Translations under genes and position numbers: made by a program
Part shown: one piece after another, positions 18,490 to 28,789 of the stretch
Layout: every line of letters starts with the position of its first letter
Position numbering within the stretch: position 1 is the first letter of the stretch
DNA from: Marinomonas colpomeniae
GTDB taxonomy: Bacteria > Pseudomonadota > Gammaproteobacteria > Pseudomonadales > Marinomonadaceae
Length of the DNA stretch: 64,000 bases
Assembly: GCF_014803385.1 (NCBI RefSeq)
Contig: NZ_JACYFC010000004.1
Location: forward strand, 372,001-436,000
Reading direction: 5' to 3'
The notes under the pieces: model-generated
Told to the model about the DNA's origin: nothing
What the model saw: only the letters and a program-made list of their open reading frames with translations
Database searches by the model: none

Positions 18490-19726
18490 AGCGCAATGCC
18501 TCCGCAGGCTCTACTTTCGACGCTCTCCACGCTGGATATATTGTTGCACCAACCGTCATGATAAAGGCAGAAGATACAATCAACTCCACATCAGACCATT
18601 CAAGCTGTGACGGTAAGTAATTGATAAAATATACATCTGCGCTTAAAAACTCAACATTCAATAAAGTTTGTAACCCAGCAATTATTTCACTCACATTGAG
18701 CGCTAAAGTCACGCCCAATACGACACCAATAAGTGTACCCAACATACCAATAAAAATCCCTTGTACGATAAAGATCCACATTACTTGACCAGATGTTAGC
18801 CCCATTGTTCTTAGAATCGCAATATCATTACGCTTATCTGTTACCACCATAACCAAAGTAGAGACAATATTAAACGCGGCTACAGCAACAATAAGTAGAA
18901 GCAACAAACCAATCATGGTCTTTTCCATCTTGATTGCTTGAAATAAATTACCGTGAGTTCTAGTCCAATCACTGACTCTATTCTGTCCAGGTACTGCACG
19001 AGCAATATCCCAGATATGAGAAGGTGCAACAAACAAGTCATCAAATGAAATTCTTAATGCTTCAACAGAGTCTTCTTTATAACGCTTTAATTTAGCAGCA
19101 TCTTTTATATTAATATAAGCAAGACTACTGTCTAACTCGGCCCCTACTTCAAAAGTTCCTACGAGCGTAAAACGTTTTAAAACGGGTGCAACGCCGACAA
19201 TAGAAACATTCGCTTTTGGCAGAATAGCAGTGACTTTATCGCCTATCTCTACTTTGAGCATTTTCGCTAACTGTGCCCCCAACACGATACCAAATCGAGT
19301 TTCATCAAGTGCCTCTAACGACCCAGTCGCTATATTCTCGTCAATAATAGAGACCTTTTTTTCCATCTCTGGGTTGATGCCATTTAAAATAGCACCATGA
19401 ACACTAGAACCAGACTGAAACATAACTTGGGCTTGAATATTTGGAGCTACTCCTACAACATTCGGCATTTTTTCAACAAGCTGAGCAGTAGATCGCCAAT
19501 CATCTAGTTCTGGGTTCCCCCATAAAGTAGCATGGGGAACCATACCTAAAATACGTTGACGTAATTCACGATCAAAGCCATTCATTACCGATAAAACAGT
19601 AATAAGGACCATCACACCAAGAGCGAGGCCAGCAATAGAAGAAAAACTAATAAAAGAAATAAAATGATTGGAGCGTTTTGCACGTGCATAGCGCAAACCG
19701 ATAGCAATGGGGAGGAAATTAATCAA
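18482..19726 (-). CDS. lolC: Lipoprotein-releasing system permease (LolC/LolE/LolF type)
   Basis: 414 residues with one N-terminal helix (about 26-50), a large periplasmic domain, and three helices at about 270-300, 310-345 and 380-400. IGLRYARAKRSNHFISFIS and VLSVMNGFDRELRQRILG are hallmark LolC/E sequences. Only one permease gene lies beside lolD, whereas Pseudomonas has lolC and lolE on both sides, so this may be a single LolF-type permease or the partner may be elsewhere. The start is a TTG at 19726 with AAGGA seven bases upstream; no better ATG exists. Confidence 0.92.
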   Translation of the reverse strand: MINFLPIAIGLRYARAKRSNHFISFISFSSIAGLALGVMVLITVLSVMNGFDRELRQRILGMVPHATLWGNPELDDWRSTAQLVEKMPNVVGVAPNIQAQVMFQSGSSVHGAILNGINPEMEKKVSIIDENIATGSLEALDETRFGIVLGAQLAKMLKVEIGDKVTAILPKANVSIVGVAPVLKRFTLVGTFEVGAELDSSLAYINIKDAAKLKRYKEDSVEALRISFDDLFVAPSHIWDIARAVPGQNRVSDWTRTHGNLFQAIKMEKTMIGLLLLLIVAVAAFNIVSTLVMVVTDKRNDIAILRTMGLTSGQVMWIFIVQGIFIGMLGTLIGVVLGVTLALNVSEIIAGLQTLLNVEFLSADVYFINYLPSQLEWSDVELIVSSAFIMTVGATIYPAWRASKVEPAEALRYE

Positions 19727-19803
19727 TGTGTATCCTTATCCTTGCATAGCAAAAATGGAGGAAACTAAGTTCCTCCATTATAAACAAAGTCACCAATCTG
19801 AAG

Positions 19804-20520
19804 TTATGCGTCGAAATCAATACCAATACGACGACCTACATCTTCATAGGCTTCAATAACACCACCTAAACCCTGACGGAAACGGTCTTTATCTAATTTT
19901 TCTTTGGTTTCAGCATCCCATAAACGACAGCCATCCGGAGAGAACTCATCTCCTAATAAAACTTCACCTTTGTAAATACCAAATTCCAGTTTGTAATCAA
20001 CCAGAATCATTCCGCCTTTTGCGAAAAGAGCCTTTAATACATCATTAACCTTATAAGTAAGCTCTTTGGCTTTAACAAGGTCCTCAGCTTTCGCCCAACC
20101 AAAAGATTCAACATGTGACTCGTTGATCATTGGATCGCCTAATGCATCGTTCTTAAGGAACAATTCAAATGTTGGTGGCGTTAGAGTAATACCTTCTTCT
20201 ACGCCCAAACGACGGCATAAACTACCAGCCGCTACATTTCGAACAACACACTCAATCGGCATCATATCTAGACACTTAACCAGCGATTCAGTTCCACTGA
20301 GTAATTTTTCAAAATGAGTAGGAATGCCAGCTTCTTGTAGTTTTGTCATGATGAAAGCGTTGAACTTATTATTAACCATACCTTTACGGTCTAGCTGTTC
20401 AATTCTTTTTCCGTCAAATGCCGACGTATCATCTCGAAATACTAGAACCATTTTATCAGGATCATCTGTACGAAATACAGATTTTGCCTTGCCAGCATAC
20501 AGCTCTTGTCGCTTTTCCAT
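19804..20520 (-). CDS. purC: Phosphoribosylaminoimidazole-succinocarboxamide synthase
   Basis: 238 residues from the ATG at 20520, which has GGAGA about nine bases upstream. It starts [16 protein letters not shown], as in known PurC proteins; the open frame extends seven codons further but without support. [39 protein letters not shown] and LVDYKLEFG are signatures of SAICAR synthetase, the ATP-dependent step joining aspartate to CAIR in purine synthesis. The order dapA-bamC-purC is conserved in gammaproteobacteria. Confidence 0.96.
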   Translation of the reverse strand: MEKRQELYAGKAKSVFRTDDPDKMVLVFRDDTSAFDGKRIEQLDRKGMVNNKFNAFIMTKLQEAGIPTHFEKLLSGTESLVKCLDMMPIECVVRNVAAGSLCRRLGVEEGITLTPPTFELFLKNDALGDPMINESHVESFGWAKAEDLVKAKELTYKVNDVLKALFAKGGMILVDYKLEFGIYKGEVLLGDEFSPDGCRLWDAETKEKLDKDRFRQGLGGVIEAYEDVGRRIGIDFDA

Positions 20521-20563
20521 TGGAAAGTCTCCGGTTTTCATTTTATAAGGAATGATTTTTTCT

Positions 20564-21637
20564 TTAGTTTACAAAACGTTGTATCAGATGAAATGAAACA
20601 ACTTCAGGGTATTCCATTTTTGAGACATCAATATATAAAAAATCACCAGCTTTTTGCTGCGTGATTTCATAAGAATATTCACGTTTATCCCAACTAACAT
20701 CATCTAAATCACGACGACGTACGCTGAATAATTTTTGTTTTTCACCATTAGCTATTGGAATGCTAAAATCTACCACATCACCAATACGCGCTACCTCTTC
20801 TTGCGGTACTGGAGCAAGTACATTCTCAGAACCTTCCATGACATACATTCCAGCCGCGTTTAATTTTGCATCAATTTCAGCAAGGGAAACATTATTTCCT
20901 AAATGAATAGAGTAAAGACCGCTATGATTGATCCAAATTGGAGAATCTGGAGTATCGTCAATATTAGATAAATAAGCAGAAGATTCATTTAATTTACGAC
21001 CTATTGTTCCCCATAATCGGATTGCAGTAGAGTATGCATCTTCATTTTTAATTGGGCTCATCCAATCACTAGGTTCACTGTCTTTTTGCTCTTCACGGAA
21101 TTGAACCGACACCAATGTACTTCCTTCAATTACTGTAAATTCAAAAGAGAAGGCAGTTCTTGCAGGGTACACACGAGTAATGCTACTCCATAATGACGCC
21201 AAACTACCTTGCGGATGAAACTCAAAAGGTACTGAAGTGATAAGACTCTCTGTTTGCGAAGAAATAGACTCTCCAGCACCATATAGAGCAGAAAGGAAAT
21301 CAACAATAATATGCTTAGATTGAGATACATTCGCTGGAATAGAAAATTCAATTGCATTATCTTTTTCGGTTATACCAACAGCAACCATAGGGTAAAAGAT
21401 AAACTTAGCACGTGGTGTTACAAAAGGTTTAGACGACTCTAAATCTGCAATTGTATTTTCATTTGGAATAACCAAACGATCATTAGATGATGTTGAATTA
21501 GCTGGCGCCTTCAATGAGTTCTCAACTGGCTTTTCATCTTGATAATCATTTGAGTGGTCCGTATACAGCGAACTACAGCCCGATAATAGTAAAGTAAATG
21601 AACTAATTCCAATAATTTTCGAAGTGAGTTTTTTCAT
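20564..21637 (-). CDS. bamC: Outer-membrane assembly lipoprotein BamC
   Basis: 357 residues. A lipoprotein signal peptide ends in the lipobox LLSGC with Cys21 as the lipidated residue. BamC is an accessory part of the BAM complex that inserts beta-barrel proteins into the outer membrane. The gene is identified mainly by position between dapA and purC and by two alpha/beta domains after a flexible N-terminus, with WGTIGRKLN and similar helix segments; sequence conservation in this family is low. It overlaps dapA by four bases. Confidence 0.85.
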   Translation of the reverse strand: MKKLTSKIIGISSFTLLLSGCSSLYTDHSNDYQDEKPVENSLKAPANSTSSNDRLVIPNENTIADLESSKPFVTPRAKFIFYPMVAVGITEKDNAIEFSIPANVSQSKHIIVDFLSALYGAGESISSQTESLITSVPFEFHPQGSLASLWSSITRVYPARTAFSFEFTVIEGSTLVSVQFREEQKDSEPSDWMSPIKNEDAYSTAIRLWGTIGRKLNESSAYLSNIDDTPDSPIWINHSGLYSIHLGNNVSLAEIDAKLNAAGMYVMEGSENVLAPVPQEEVARIGDVVDFSIPIANGEKQKLFSVRRRDLDDVSWDKREYSYEITQQKAGDFLYIDVSKMEYPEVVSFHLIQRFVN

Positions 21638-22515
21638 ACTAATAGAACTCCAGCTTGAACCATCGCGTCTCTAACGGCGGAATGATACTGTTCGGATAAA
21701 GGGGTTAATGGCAATCTAATACCTTCATTACATAAACCTAATTGACTACAAGCCCATTTAACCGGAATAGGGTTAGATTCTAAGAACAAATTTCTATGCA
21801 GTAGCTTGATACTATTATCCATAGCATGAGCTTTTTCAGTGTCACCAGCCAATGCAAACTCTGCGGCTTGAGCCACAGCTTTAGGCGCTACATTTGCAGT
21901 TACAGAAATGTTGCCTTTACCCCCCATCAACATAAGGGAGACCGCTGTTGGGTCATCGCCAGAATAAACAGCAAAACCTTCAGGTACTGCTTTAACTAGT
22001 GCCTCACCGCGCTTTAGATCGCCTGTCGCATCTTTGACACCTACGATGTTCTTAATCGTAGAGAGCCGCACTATGGTATCGTTTTGCATATCGCACACGG
22101 TTCGGCCAGGGACGTTATAAAGAATTTGAGGAATATCGACTGCATCAGCAATCGCTTTAAAATGAAGATATAAACCTTCTTGTGTCGGTTTATTATAATA
22201 AGGCGTTACCAGTAAACAAGCATCTGCGCCTGCTTCTTTAGCGCGTCGCGTAAGATCAATGGCTTCATGGGTTGCATTTGCACCAGTACCTGCAATAACA
22301 GGAATACGGCCATTTACAGTAGTAACAACTTGACGAATAACATTTGCATGTTCTTCGTTTGTCAATGTAGAAGATTCACCGGTTGTCCCTACTGCGACAA
22401 TACCGTGAGTCCCCTCATTAATATGAAACTCTATTAGATCATCTAATTTTTTAGTATCTACAGCGCCATCTGGTGACATAGGTGTAATAAGCGCAACTAA
22501 ACTACCTGTGATCAT
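21634..22515 (-). CDS. dapA: 4-hydroxy-tetrahydrodipicolinate synthase
   Basis: 293 residues, standard length. The Schiff-base lysine is Lys161 in VGVKDATGDL, and Tyr133 in ILYNVPGRT is the catalytic tyrosine. GTTGESSTL (43-51) and TPYYNKPTQEGLY are further family motifs. DapA condenses pyruvate with aspartate semialdehyde, first step of the lysine/diaminopimelate branch. The asd gene at the right end of the window makes its substrate. It heads the dapA-bamC-purC operon, divergent from bcp. Confidence 0.97.
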   Translation of the reverse strand: MITGSLVALITPMSPDGAVDTKKLDDLIEFHINEGTHGIVAVGTTGESSTLTNEEHANVIRQVVTTVNGRIPVIAGTGANATHEAIDLTRRAKEAGADACLLVTPYYNKPTQEGLYLHFKAIADAVDIPQILYNVPGRTVCDMQNDTIVRLSTIKNIVGVKDATGDLKRGEALVKAVPEGFAVYSGDDPTAVSLMLMGGKGNISVTANVAPKAVAQAAEFALAGDTEKAHAMDNSIKLLHRNLFLESNPIPVKWACSQLGLCNEGIRLPLTPLSEQYHSAVRDAMVQAGVLLV

Positions 22516-22709
22516 TCCGAGTCTCCGATAAAATTATAAGCGCGCCTATAGTAACGTCCAGACTCTGGTTTAACAATAATTGAGGTGCGTAAAGCAGGTG
22601 TAAATTAATAAGAAACATTATTCAAGGGGATTTTCACCCTATGTGTTGATAAGCTAATAATATTCCAGTCACTTTCCATTAAAAATCACATTGAATAGAG
22701 AATAAAGTT

Positions 22710-23159
22710 ATGACAATTGAAATTGGACAAAAAGCACCAGAATTTAACGCGAAAGATCAAAACGGCGATATAATTACTCTTAGTCAATTCAAAGGTAAAA
22801 AGGTAGTTTTATACTTTTACCCAAGAGATTCTACGCCTGGCTGCACAGCTCAAGCCTGCGACCTTCGAGACAACTACAATACACTGCTCGAAAAAGGCTT
22901 TGTGGTGCTTGGCATCAGCACGGACACTGAGAAAAAACATCAAAACTTCATTACCAAATACGACTTACCTTTTCCTCTAATCGCAGATACAGATAAAGTA
23001 GTACATGAGCTATACGGAAGATGGCAGCTCAAAAAATTCATGGGTAAAGAGTCTATGGGGACAGTCAGAACAACATTCATCATTGATGAAAACGGTATGA
23101 TTGAAGACATCATTAGCAAAGTAAAAACCAAAGAGCATGCAGCACAGATTTTAAAATAG
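22710..23159 (+). CDS. bcp: Thiol peroxidase Bcp (PrxQ-type peroxiredoxin)
   Basis: 149 residues. The peroxidatic Cys45 and resolving Cys50 lie in STPGCTAQACDLRD, the atypical two-Cys arrangement of Bcp. VVLYFYPRD precedes it and GTVRTTFIIDENG follows. It is a cytosolic enzyme reducing peroxides and lipid hydroperoxides with thioredoxin. It is divergent from dapA, as in E. coli (where gcvR intervenes); gcvR is absent here. It ends at a strong bidirectional terminator. Confidence 0.95.
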   Translation: MTIEIGQKAPEFNAKDQNGDIITLSQFKGKKVVLYFYPRDSTPGCTAQACDLRDNYNTLLEKGFVVLGISTDTEKKHQNFITKYDLPFPLIADTDKVVHELYGRWQLKKFMGKESMGTVRTTFIIDENGMIEDIISKVKTKEHAAQILK

Positions 23160-23193
23160 TATCTATCTCAAACTCTCCTTATCAACACAGTAT

Positions 23194-23226
23194 AAAAAAG
23201 CACGACCAATTTGGTCGTGCTTTTTT
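23194..23226. terminator. Bidirectional terminator between bcp and queF
   Basis: AAAAAAGCACGACCA pairs with TGGTCGTGCTTTTTT over a three-base loop. Convergent genes on both sides can use it. Confidence 0.95.
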
Positions 23227-23260
23227 ATTAAACAAATGCATTTACCCTAACTCTTAGTCG

Positions 23261-24076
23261 TTACTGCCTAGTTAAACGATCATTTCCCAACACCAAAGGC
23301 ATAGAAGAGCGATAAGGATTAATATCAAGACCTCCTCGTCGAACATACCTGGCATAAATGGTTAGATGTTCAGGCCGACAGTGACGCATGATATCGATAA
23401 AAATACGCTCTACACATTGCTCATGAAAATCAGTATGCTCTCTGAAAGAAATGACATATTTCAGTAAACTTTCATGATCAATCTGTGGTCCTTTATAATC
23501 AATAAAAACCGACCCCCAATCAGGCTGATTAGTAACTGGGCAGTTCGATTTCAAAAGATGGCTAACTAAGCGCTCTTCAACAATGTTAGATGTACTTTTG
23601 ATCACTAATAAATCAGCATTTGGTTGGTAATCTGTAACATTAATATCTAATTCATCGATGCAATAGTCTGGCGTTAGCACAACCAGAGAAGAAATAGAGT
23701 CAACATCTCTAATAATAACAGTAACGTCGGCTTTTGCAGCGTTTGATAAATCTTTTTCTAGAATAGCCTGAACATCATAGACTGACTCATAACGCATCTG
23801 ATTTAGCGAATTCAAATATAGTTTAAACGACTTAGATTCGATAATATTCGGCGAATCACAAGGCAAACGAAATTCCGCCAAAGCAACCATAGGCTTACCT
23901 TTCAAATTTAACCAAGATAATTCATAGGCATTCCACACATCCTCCCCATGAAATGGAAGACGCTCAGATTGAATGCCCATATCTATCCATTTATCGACTC
24001 TTGCAATGGGGTAAAGCAACCCAGAATCGTACTCAGAAACATATTCTGTCTGCTGACCTAAAGGCAAAAAACCCAT
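23261..24076 (-). CDS. queF: NADPH-dependent 7-cyano-7-deazaguanine reductase
   Basis: 271 residues, the long two-domain (YqcD-type) QueF. Catalytic Cys179 and Asp186 fall in SNCPVTNQPDWGS, as in E. coli QueF. The N-terminal half carries the partner motif ESKSFKLYLNSLN (80-92). QueF reduces preQ0 to preQ1, in queuosine synthesis; queC in this window makes preQ0. It follows the ABC transporter genes by 12 bases and may share their transcript. Confidence 0.96.
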   Translation of the reverse strand: MGFLPLGQQTEYVSEYDSGLLYPIARVDKWIDMGIQSERLPFHGEDVWNAYELSWLNLKGKPMVALAEFRLPCDSPNIIESKSFKLYLNSLNQMRYESVYDVQAILEKDLSNAAKADVTVIIRDVDSISSLVVLTPDYCIDELDINVTDYQPNADLLVIKSTSNIVEERLVSHLLKSNCPVTNQPDWGSVFIDYKGPQIDHESLLKYVISFREHTDFHEQCVERIFIDIMRHCRPEHLTIYARYVRRGGLDINPYRSSMPLVLGNDRLTRQ

Positions 24077-24088
24077 ATAACATTTTCC

Positions 24089-24862
24089 TTAGTTTCTAAT
24101 ACCTTTGCCTTTATCCAGCAAATACAAGCTATACCAAAACAACACAGCAATAAAACAACTTACAATCACTAACGCCCAATATATATTGATATCAGACACC
24201 CCTAGGACCCCATAGCGAAAAGCATTAACCATGTAAAGTACAGGATTAAGCAATGATACGGATTGCCAAAAGCTTGGTAGCAAATCAATAGAATAAAAAA
24301 CACCACCAAGATAAGTTAGTGGCGTTAAAATAAAAGTAGGAACAATTGAAACGTCATCAAAACTCTGTGCGTAAATACCATTAACAAAGCCTCCCAACGA
24401 AAACATAATCGCAGTTAAAAACACAACTAGAACAGTTATAAATAAGCTCTCCAATGCTAGATGAGTGAAAAACAACGACAATATTGTGACAACTAAACCC
24501 ACAAGTAAGCCCCGCGTTACACCGCCTAAAACATAACCTACTAAGATCACCCAGTTAGGTGTAGGCGATACTAATAGCTCTTGCACACTATGCTGAAATT
24601 TAGCGGAAAAAAATGAGGATGATACGTTTGAATAGGAGTTTGTAATCACGGACATCATGATTAAGCCAGGAACAATATATTCCATATAGCTAAACCCACC
24701 CATGGTACCAATTCGATCACCTATTAAGTTACCAAAAATAGCAAAGTATAAAGTCATTGTAATTGCCGGCGGCAATAATGTTTGCGGCCATATGCGAGTA
24801 AATCGACGAATTTCTTTTATTAAAATAGTATAAAACGCAATCCAGATTTCAGAGTTTTTCAT
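24089..24862 (-). CDS. ABC-2 type permease (YadH-like)
   Basis: 257 residues, six predicted helices, with the ABC-2 signature around GGVFYSIDLLPSFWQSVSLL (about 185-204). The early segment LPPAITMTLYFAIFGNLIG resembles YadH. These pumps export unidentified substrates. It starts four bases after the ATPase gene. Position between queF and the ATPase matches PA2811-PA2812 as I recall. Confidence 0.88.
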   Translation of the reverse strand: MKNSEIWIAFYTILIKEIRRFTRIWPQTLLPPAITMTLYFAIFGNLIGDRIGTMGGFSYMEYIVPGLIMMSVITNSYSNVSSSFFSAKFQHSVQELLVSPTPNWVILVGYVLGGVTRGLLVGLVVTILSLFFTHLALESLFITVLVVFLTAIMFSLGGFVNGIYAQSFDDVSIVPTFILTPLTYLGGVFYSIDLLPSFWQSVSLLNPVLYMVNAFRYGVLGVSDINIYWALVIVSCFIAVLFWYSLYLLDKGKGIRN

Positions 24863-24866
24863 CTAC

Positions 24867-25781
24867 TTACCCTTTAGTTAATTTAACGAAAAGCTCTTCG
24901 AGTCGATTAGATTTATTACGCATACTGATAACATTCACAGATATAGTATCTAGAGCTTTAAAAATAGTATTAAGTGACTGCCCTTTTACTACTTCTACCT
25001 CAATAGAACTGGCGTCTTGATTTAGCACTACATTATAATTTGGCAAATTCCAACCCTCTGGAATATTTTTATCCAGGTCTAAAATAAAGGTTTCCTGATT
25101 GAGCGTTTTTAACAAGGCTTTGACACTCGTATTTTCGACAATTTCACCATCATTAATAATGGCAATATTACGACACAACTGCTCTGCTTCTTCTAGATAA
25201 TGAGTCGTCAGAATAATTGTCGTACCTTGCTCATTTAATGCTTTGATGAATTCCCACATAGAGCGACGTAACTCAATATCGACGCCCGCAGTTGGTTCAT
25301 CAAGAATAAGCACGTCAGGCTCATGCACAAGAGCTCTTGCTATCATCAAACGACGTTTCATACCGCCAGATAACATACGAGATTGATCGTCTTTTTTATC
25401 CCACAAATCCAACTGCTTTAGATATTTCTCTGCTCTCTTAATCGCAACAGATCGACTGATTCCATAAAAGCCAGCCTGAGTAACGACAACATTAAATACA
25501 GTTTCAAAAACATTAAAATTAAACTCTTGAGGAACGACACCAAGATGTTTTTTTGCCCCAGCAAAATCTTTATCAATGTCGGTACCAAAAATAGAGACAT
25601 TACCTGAGGTTTTGTTTACTAAAGAGCACAAAATACCAATTGTAGTGGACTTACCCGCACCATTTGGTCCAAGTAAAGCAAAGAAATCTCCTTTCTTTAC
25701 TTTTAGATCTATACCTTTTAATGCTTCAAAACCACCTTCGTAACGTTTTTTAAGGTCACTAATTTCGATTGCATATGTCAT
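24867..25781 (-). CDS. ABC transporter ATP-binding protein (YadG-like)
   Basis: 304 residues, one nucleotide-binding domain. Walker A GPNGAGKS is at 38-45, the signature motif reads MLSGGMKRRLMIARAL, Walker B reads VLILDEPTAGVD, and the H-loop is TTHYLEEAE. A C-terminal regulatory extension of about 85 residues is typical of ABC-2 exporters. It pairs with the downstream permease. Divergent from the plus-strand gene starting at 25844. Confidence 0.93.
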   Translation of the reverse strand: MTYAIEISDLKKRYEGGFEALKGIDLKVKKGDFFALLGPNGAGKSTTIGILCSLVNKTSGNVSIFGTDIDKDFAGAKKHLGVVPQEFNFNVFETVFNVVVTQAGFYGISRSVAIKRAEKYLKQLDLWDKKDDQSRMLSGGMKRRLMIARALVHEPDVLILDEPTAGVDIELRRSMWEFIKALNEQGTTIILTTHYLEEAEQLCRNIAIINDGEIVENTSVKALLKTLNQETFILDLDKNIPEGWNLPNYNVVLNQDASSIEVEVVKGQSLNTIFKALDTISVNVISMRNKSNRLEELFVKLTKG

Positions 25782-25843
25782 AATTAAATATCTCGCACGG
25801 CAATAGCCGACTTATATTGTTATTTATTTGAATAGGGTTTTAC

Positions 25844-26251
25844 GTGGAATCACGCACACAATACATATTTGACGCTTTCGCTGATTTACGCCAACGTATC
25901 GCAGAGCACGATCCTTTTAATCAGCCAGATTTAGCTGAAGAAGAATTAGACTTCTTGAAAAAATGGGACAACCTGATAAATGACATTCAGGAAAACACTC
26001 ATGACTACACATTTAATTCACAAGAAATATTATCACGCTTCATTCGTTGCTATGCAAACCTAGTCCCACTAATTAAAAGGGAACTATTGTGGTTTACAGG
26101 CGGAGAATGCCTGCACTTTTTAGGCGACGAAGAAATTGAACTCTACCAACAGCTGGAAGATCGTTTATATCAACTAGACAGTCAGAGTAAAAGTTACAAC
26201 ATCTCAGATGAGATCAATTCGTTACGTGGTTCACCAACCCAAGTACATTAA
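25844..26251 (+). CDS. Conserved acidic protein, possibly PA2817 family
   Basis: 135 residues, acidic, no membrane segment. The segment RELLWFTGGECLHFLGDEEI (about 85-104) resembles what I remember of the Pseudomonas PA2817 family, and the neighbours (queF and an ABC-2 pair) fit too. No catalytic motif is visible and the function is unknown. The start is a GTG with AGGG about nine bases upstream. It ends at a bidirectional terminator facing fabF. Confidence 0.65.
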   Translation: MESRTQYIFDAFADLRQRIAEHDPFNQPDLAEEELDFLKKWDNLINDIQENTHDYTFNSQEILSRFIRCYANLVPLIKRELLWFTGGECLHFLGDEEIELYQQLEDRLYQLDSQSKSYNISDEINSLRGSPTQVH

Positions 26252-26257
26252 AAGCAT

Positions 26258-26290
26258 AAATGGGCGAGGCTTATTTAAGCTCGCCCATTT
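26258..26290. terminator. Bidirectional terminator between 25844 gene and fabF
   Basis: AAATGGGCGA pairs with TCGCCCATTT, with an inner GCTT/AAGC extension. It ends both the plus-strand gene and the fatty acid operon. Confidence 0.85.
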
Positions 26291-26295
26291 ATTTT

Positions 26296-27537
26296 TCAAG
26301 TAATTTTCTTAAAGACCAAAGTCCCATTAGTACCACCAAAACCAAACGAGTTATTCAACACAACATCAATTTTACGTTTTTGCGGTGTACCAGGAACATA
26401 GTTTAAATCACAACCTTCGCTCAATTCTTCGAGGTTGATTGTGGGCGGTGCGACCTGATCTCGAATCGCTAAAATTGAGAAAATAGACTCAACCGCTCCA
26501 GAAGCACCCAATAAGTGCCCTATCATAGATTTAGTAGAACTCATTGCCACATCAGAAGCATCATCAGCCATCAGTGTTTTTACTGCTTGAGTTTCGGCTA
26601 AATCACCGGCCGGTGTAGACGTACCATGAGCATTAATATAATCAATATCTGCAGGTTTAAGATTAGCATCCTTCAACGCAGCGCGCATTGCAGAAGCAGC
26701 ACCTTCACCTGTTACTGGTGGAGCTGTCATATGATGTGCATCATCACTCATACCAAAACCAGCAAGTTCGGCATATATTTTAGCGCCACGAGCAATGGCA
26801 TGCTCATACTCTTCTAAAACCAAAATACCAGCACCATCACCCATAACAAAACCATCACGGTCTTTATCCCAAGGACGACTTGCTGTCTTTGGGTCATCAT
26901 TACGAGTAGATAATGCTCTTGCAGCACCAAAGCCACCAATACCCAAAGGAGTAATAGCCATTTCCGCACCGCCAGCAACCATAACATCAGCATCGCCATA
27001 AGCGATCATACGACCAGCCATACCAATATTATGAGTACCAGTAGTACAAGCTGTTACAATTGAGATGTTAGGACCTTTAAAGCCAAAACGAATTGCAACA
27101 TGACCAGAAATCATATTAATAATCGCGCCTGGAACAAAAAAAGGAGAAATACGCTTCGGGCCTGATTCATTCAAGAGCTCTAGGTTTTTTTCAATCATTG
27201 GTAAACCACCAATACCTGAACCTATTGCACACCCTACGCGGCACAAATCCGTTGTGTCAGCATTAAGATTGGCATCTTCTAATGCTTGAACGGAAGCAGC
27301 AATGCCATATTGAATGAAAAGATCCATTTTGCGGGCTTCTTTTACGCTCATATACTGAGTCGCATCAAAACCATTAACCTGTGCCGCAAAACGAGTGGAA
27401 AACTGGCTAGCATCGAAACAAGTGATATCCGAAACACCACTCTTTCCTTCCAGTATATTATCCCACGTATCTTTCACATTATTGCCAAGGGGTGTCACCA
27501 TTCCCATTCCTGTGACTACAACCCGACGACGAGACAT
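26296..27537 (-). CDS. fabF: 3-oxoacyl-ACP synthase II
   Basis: 413 residues. The Cys-His-His triad is Cys164 in TACTTGTHN, His304 in [11 protein letters not shown] and His341 in [10 protein letters not shown]. FabF elongates acyl-ACP by two carbons in type II fatty acid synthesis. It is the last gene of plsX-fabD-fabG-acpP-fabF. It is separated from acpP by a hairpin that may reduce its expression relative to acpP. All motifs are intact. Confidence 0.97.
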   Translation of the reverse strand: MSRRRVVVTGMGMVTPLGNNVKDTWDNILEGKSGVSDITCFDASQFSTRFAAQVNGFDATQYMSVKEARKMDLFIQYGIAASVQALEDANLNADTTDLCRVGCAIGSGIGGLPMIEKNLELLNESGPKRISPFFVPGAIINMISGHVAIRFGFKGPNISIVTACTTGTHNIGMAGRMIAYGDADVMVAGGAEMAITPLGIGGFGAARALSTRNDDPKTASRPWDKDRDGFVMGDGAGILVLEEYEHAIARGAKIYAELAGFGMSDDAHHMTAPPVTGEGAASAMRAALKDANLKPADIDYINAHGTSTPAGDLAETQAVKTLMADDASDVAMSSTKSMIGHLLGASGAVESIFSILAIRDQVAPPTINLEELSEGCDLNYVPGTPQKRKIDVVLNNSFGFGGTNGTLVFKKIT

Positions 27538-27587
27538 AAGATTCCTCCAGCAATTCGCCCTTTAATTTTTGACGAGCTATTAATAAG

Positions 27588-27620
27588 AAAAGCCGCTCAT
27601 AAAGAATACAAGCGGCTTTT
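27588..27620 (-). terminator. Intercistronic terminator/attenuator after acpP
   Basis: On the minus strand AAAAGCCGCT and AGCGGCTTTT pair around a 13-base loop, followed by TTTTCTTATT. Lying between acpP and fabF, it could stop most transcripts after acpP, or act as an mRNA stabiliser. Confidence 0.8.
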
Positions 27621-27644
27621 CGGGAAACTCAGTAAACCAAAATC

Positions 27645-27878
27645 TTACAAGTTAGCGTTGATGTAGTCGTTCGCTGCTTGTACGGTAGTGATTTTTTCAG
27701 CTTCTTCATCAGGAATTTCAGTATCAAATTCCTCTTCAAGAGCCATTACTAACTCTACTGTATCTAGGGAATCTGCACCTAGGTCATCAACAAAAGATGC
27801 AGAATTGATAACATCTTCTTCTTTAACACCTAGTTGTTCACATACAATTTTTTTAACGCGTTCTTCGATGCTGCTCAT
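27645..27878 (-). CDS. acpP: Acyl carrier protein
   Basis: 77 residues, very acidic four-helix protein. The phosphopantetheine attachment serine is Ser37 in [19 protein letters not shown]. It carries growing acyl chains and supplies them to plsX, lpx and fab enzymes. The ATG at 27878 is followed downstream by the attenuator hairpin and fabF. A 130-base gap from fabG leaves room for a separate promoter, as expected for this highly expressed gene. Confidence 0.98.
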   Translation of the reverse strand: MSSIEERVKKIVCEQLGVKEEDVINSASFVDDLGADSLDTVELVMALEEEFDTEIPDEEAEKITTVQAANDYINANL

Positions 27879-28009
27879 TAGAAATTCCTACTCTACTCGT
27901 TAATAGCTCAGTGTGAGCATATTATAATATTCGATAACCTAAAAGGCGTGATTCTTACACTAAACCGGAAACGTATTTTCGTTGAATTAAATATAAAATT
28001 CAACTCAAA

Positions 28010-28744
28010 TTACGACATATACATACCGCCATTGACATGTAATGTCTCTCCAGTGATGTAAGCAGCGCCTTGCGACGCCAAAAATGCGACTGCTGCCGCA
28101 ATTTCTTCTGGTTGACCAAGGCGAGCTGAAGGCACTTTTTCGACTAATTTAGCCTTGTGCTCTTCAGGAAGCTCCTTAGTCATGTCCGTTTCAATGAACC
28201 CTGGAGCAACACAGTTAACTGTAATGCCACGAGATCCAATCTCTGCTGCCAAAGAACGACTAAAACCTTCTAACCCAGCTTTTGCTGCAGAATAATTCGT
28301 TTGTCCGCCATTACCCATAGAGCCAACAACAGAACTAATACTAATAATACGACCAAATTTTGCTTTAGTCATACCACGTAAGCAAGCTTTTGTAACACGA
28401 AACACAGAAGTGAGGTTAGTATTAATAACCTGTTCCCACTCATCTTCCTTCATCCGCATCATTAGATTATCACGAGTAATGCCCGCATTATTAATCAAAA
28501 TAGTTGGCGCACCAAACTCCGCTGTAATTTCTTTAACAACAGAATCAACAGATTCGCTAGATGATACATCTAAAACCCAGCCTTTACCGCTGTCACCCAA
28601 ATATTTGCTAATACTTTGCGCACCAGACTCACTCGTTGCGGTTCCAATAACGGTAGCACCTTGCTCAATAAGTGCAGTTGCAATTGCTTTACCGATACCA
28701 CGAGTCGCTCCAGTAACTAAAGCAATTTTTCCTTCAAGGCTCAT
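28010..28744 (-). CDS. fabG: 3-oxoacyl-ACP reductase
   Basis: 244 residues from the ATG at 28744, which has GGAGA seven bases upstream; a four-codon longer frame is unsupported. NADPH-binding TGATRGIG is at 11-18, followed by NNAGITRD, and the Ser-Tyr-Lys triad includes YSAAKAG. FabG reduces beta-ketoacyl-ACP. It lies between fabD and acpP in the fatty acid operon. The short-chain dehydrogenase family is broad but this position makes FabG certain. Confidence 0.97.
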   Translation of the reverse strand: MSLEGKIALVTGATRGIGKAIATALIEQGATVIGTATSESGAQSISKYLGDSGKGWVLDVSSSESVDSVVKEITAEFGAPTILINNAGITRDNLMMRMKEDEWEQVINTNLTSVFRVTKACLRGMTKAKFGRIISISSVVGSMGNGGQTNYSAAKAGLEGFSRSLAAEIGSRGITVNCVAPGFIETDMTKELPEEHKAKLVEKVPSARLGQPEEIAAAVAFLASQGAAYITGETLHVNGGMYMS

Positions 28745-28789
28745 ACATATCTCCAACTATCGATCTACTTCAATAAATATAAAACAACA

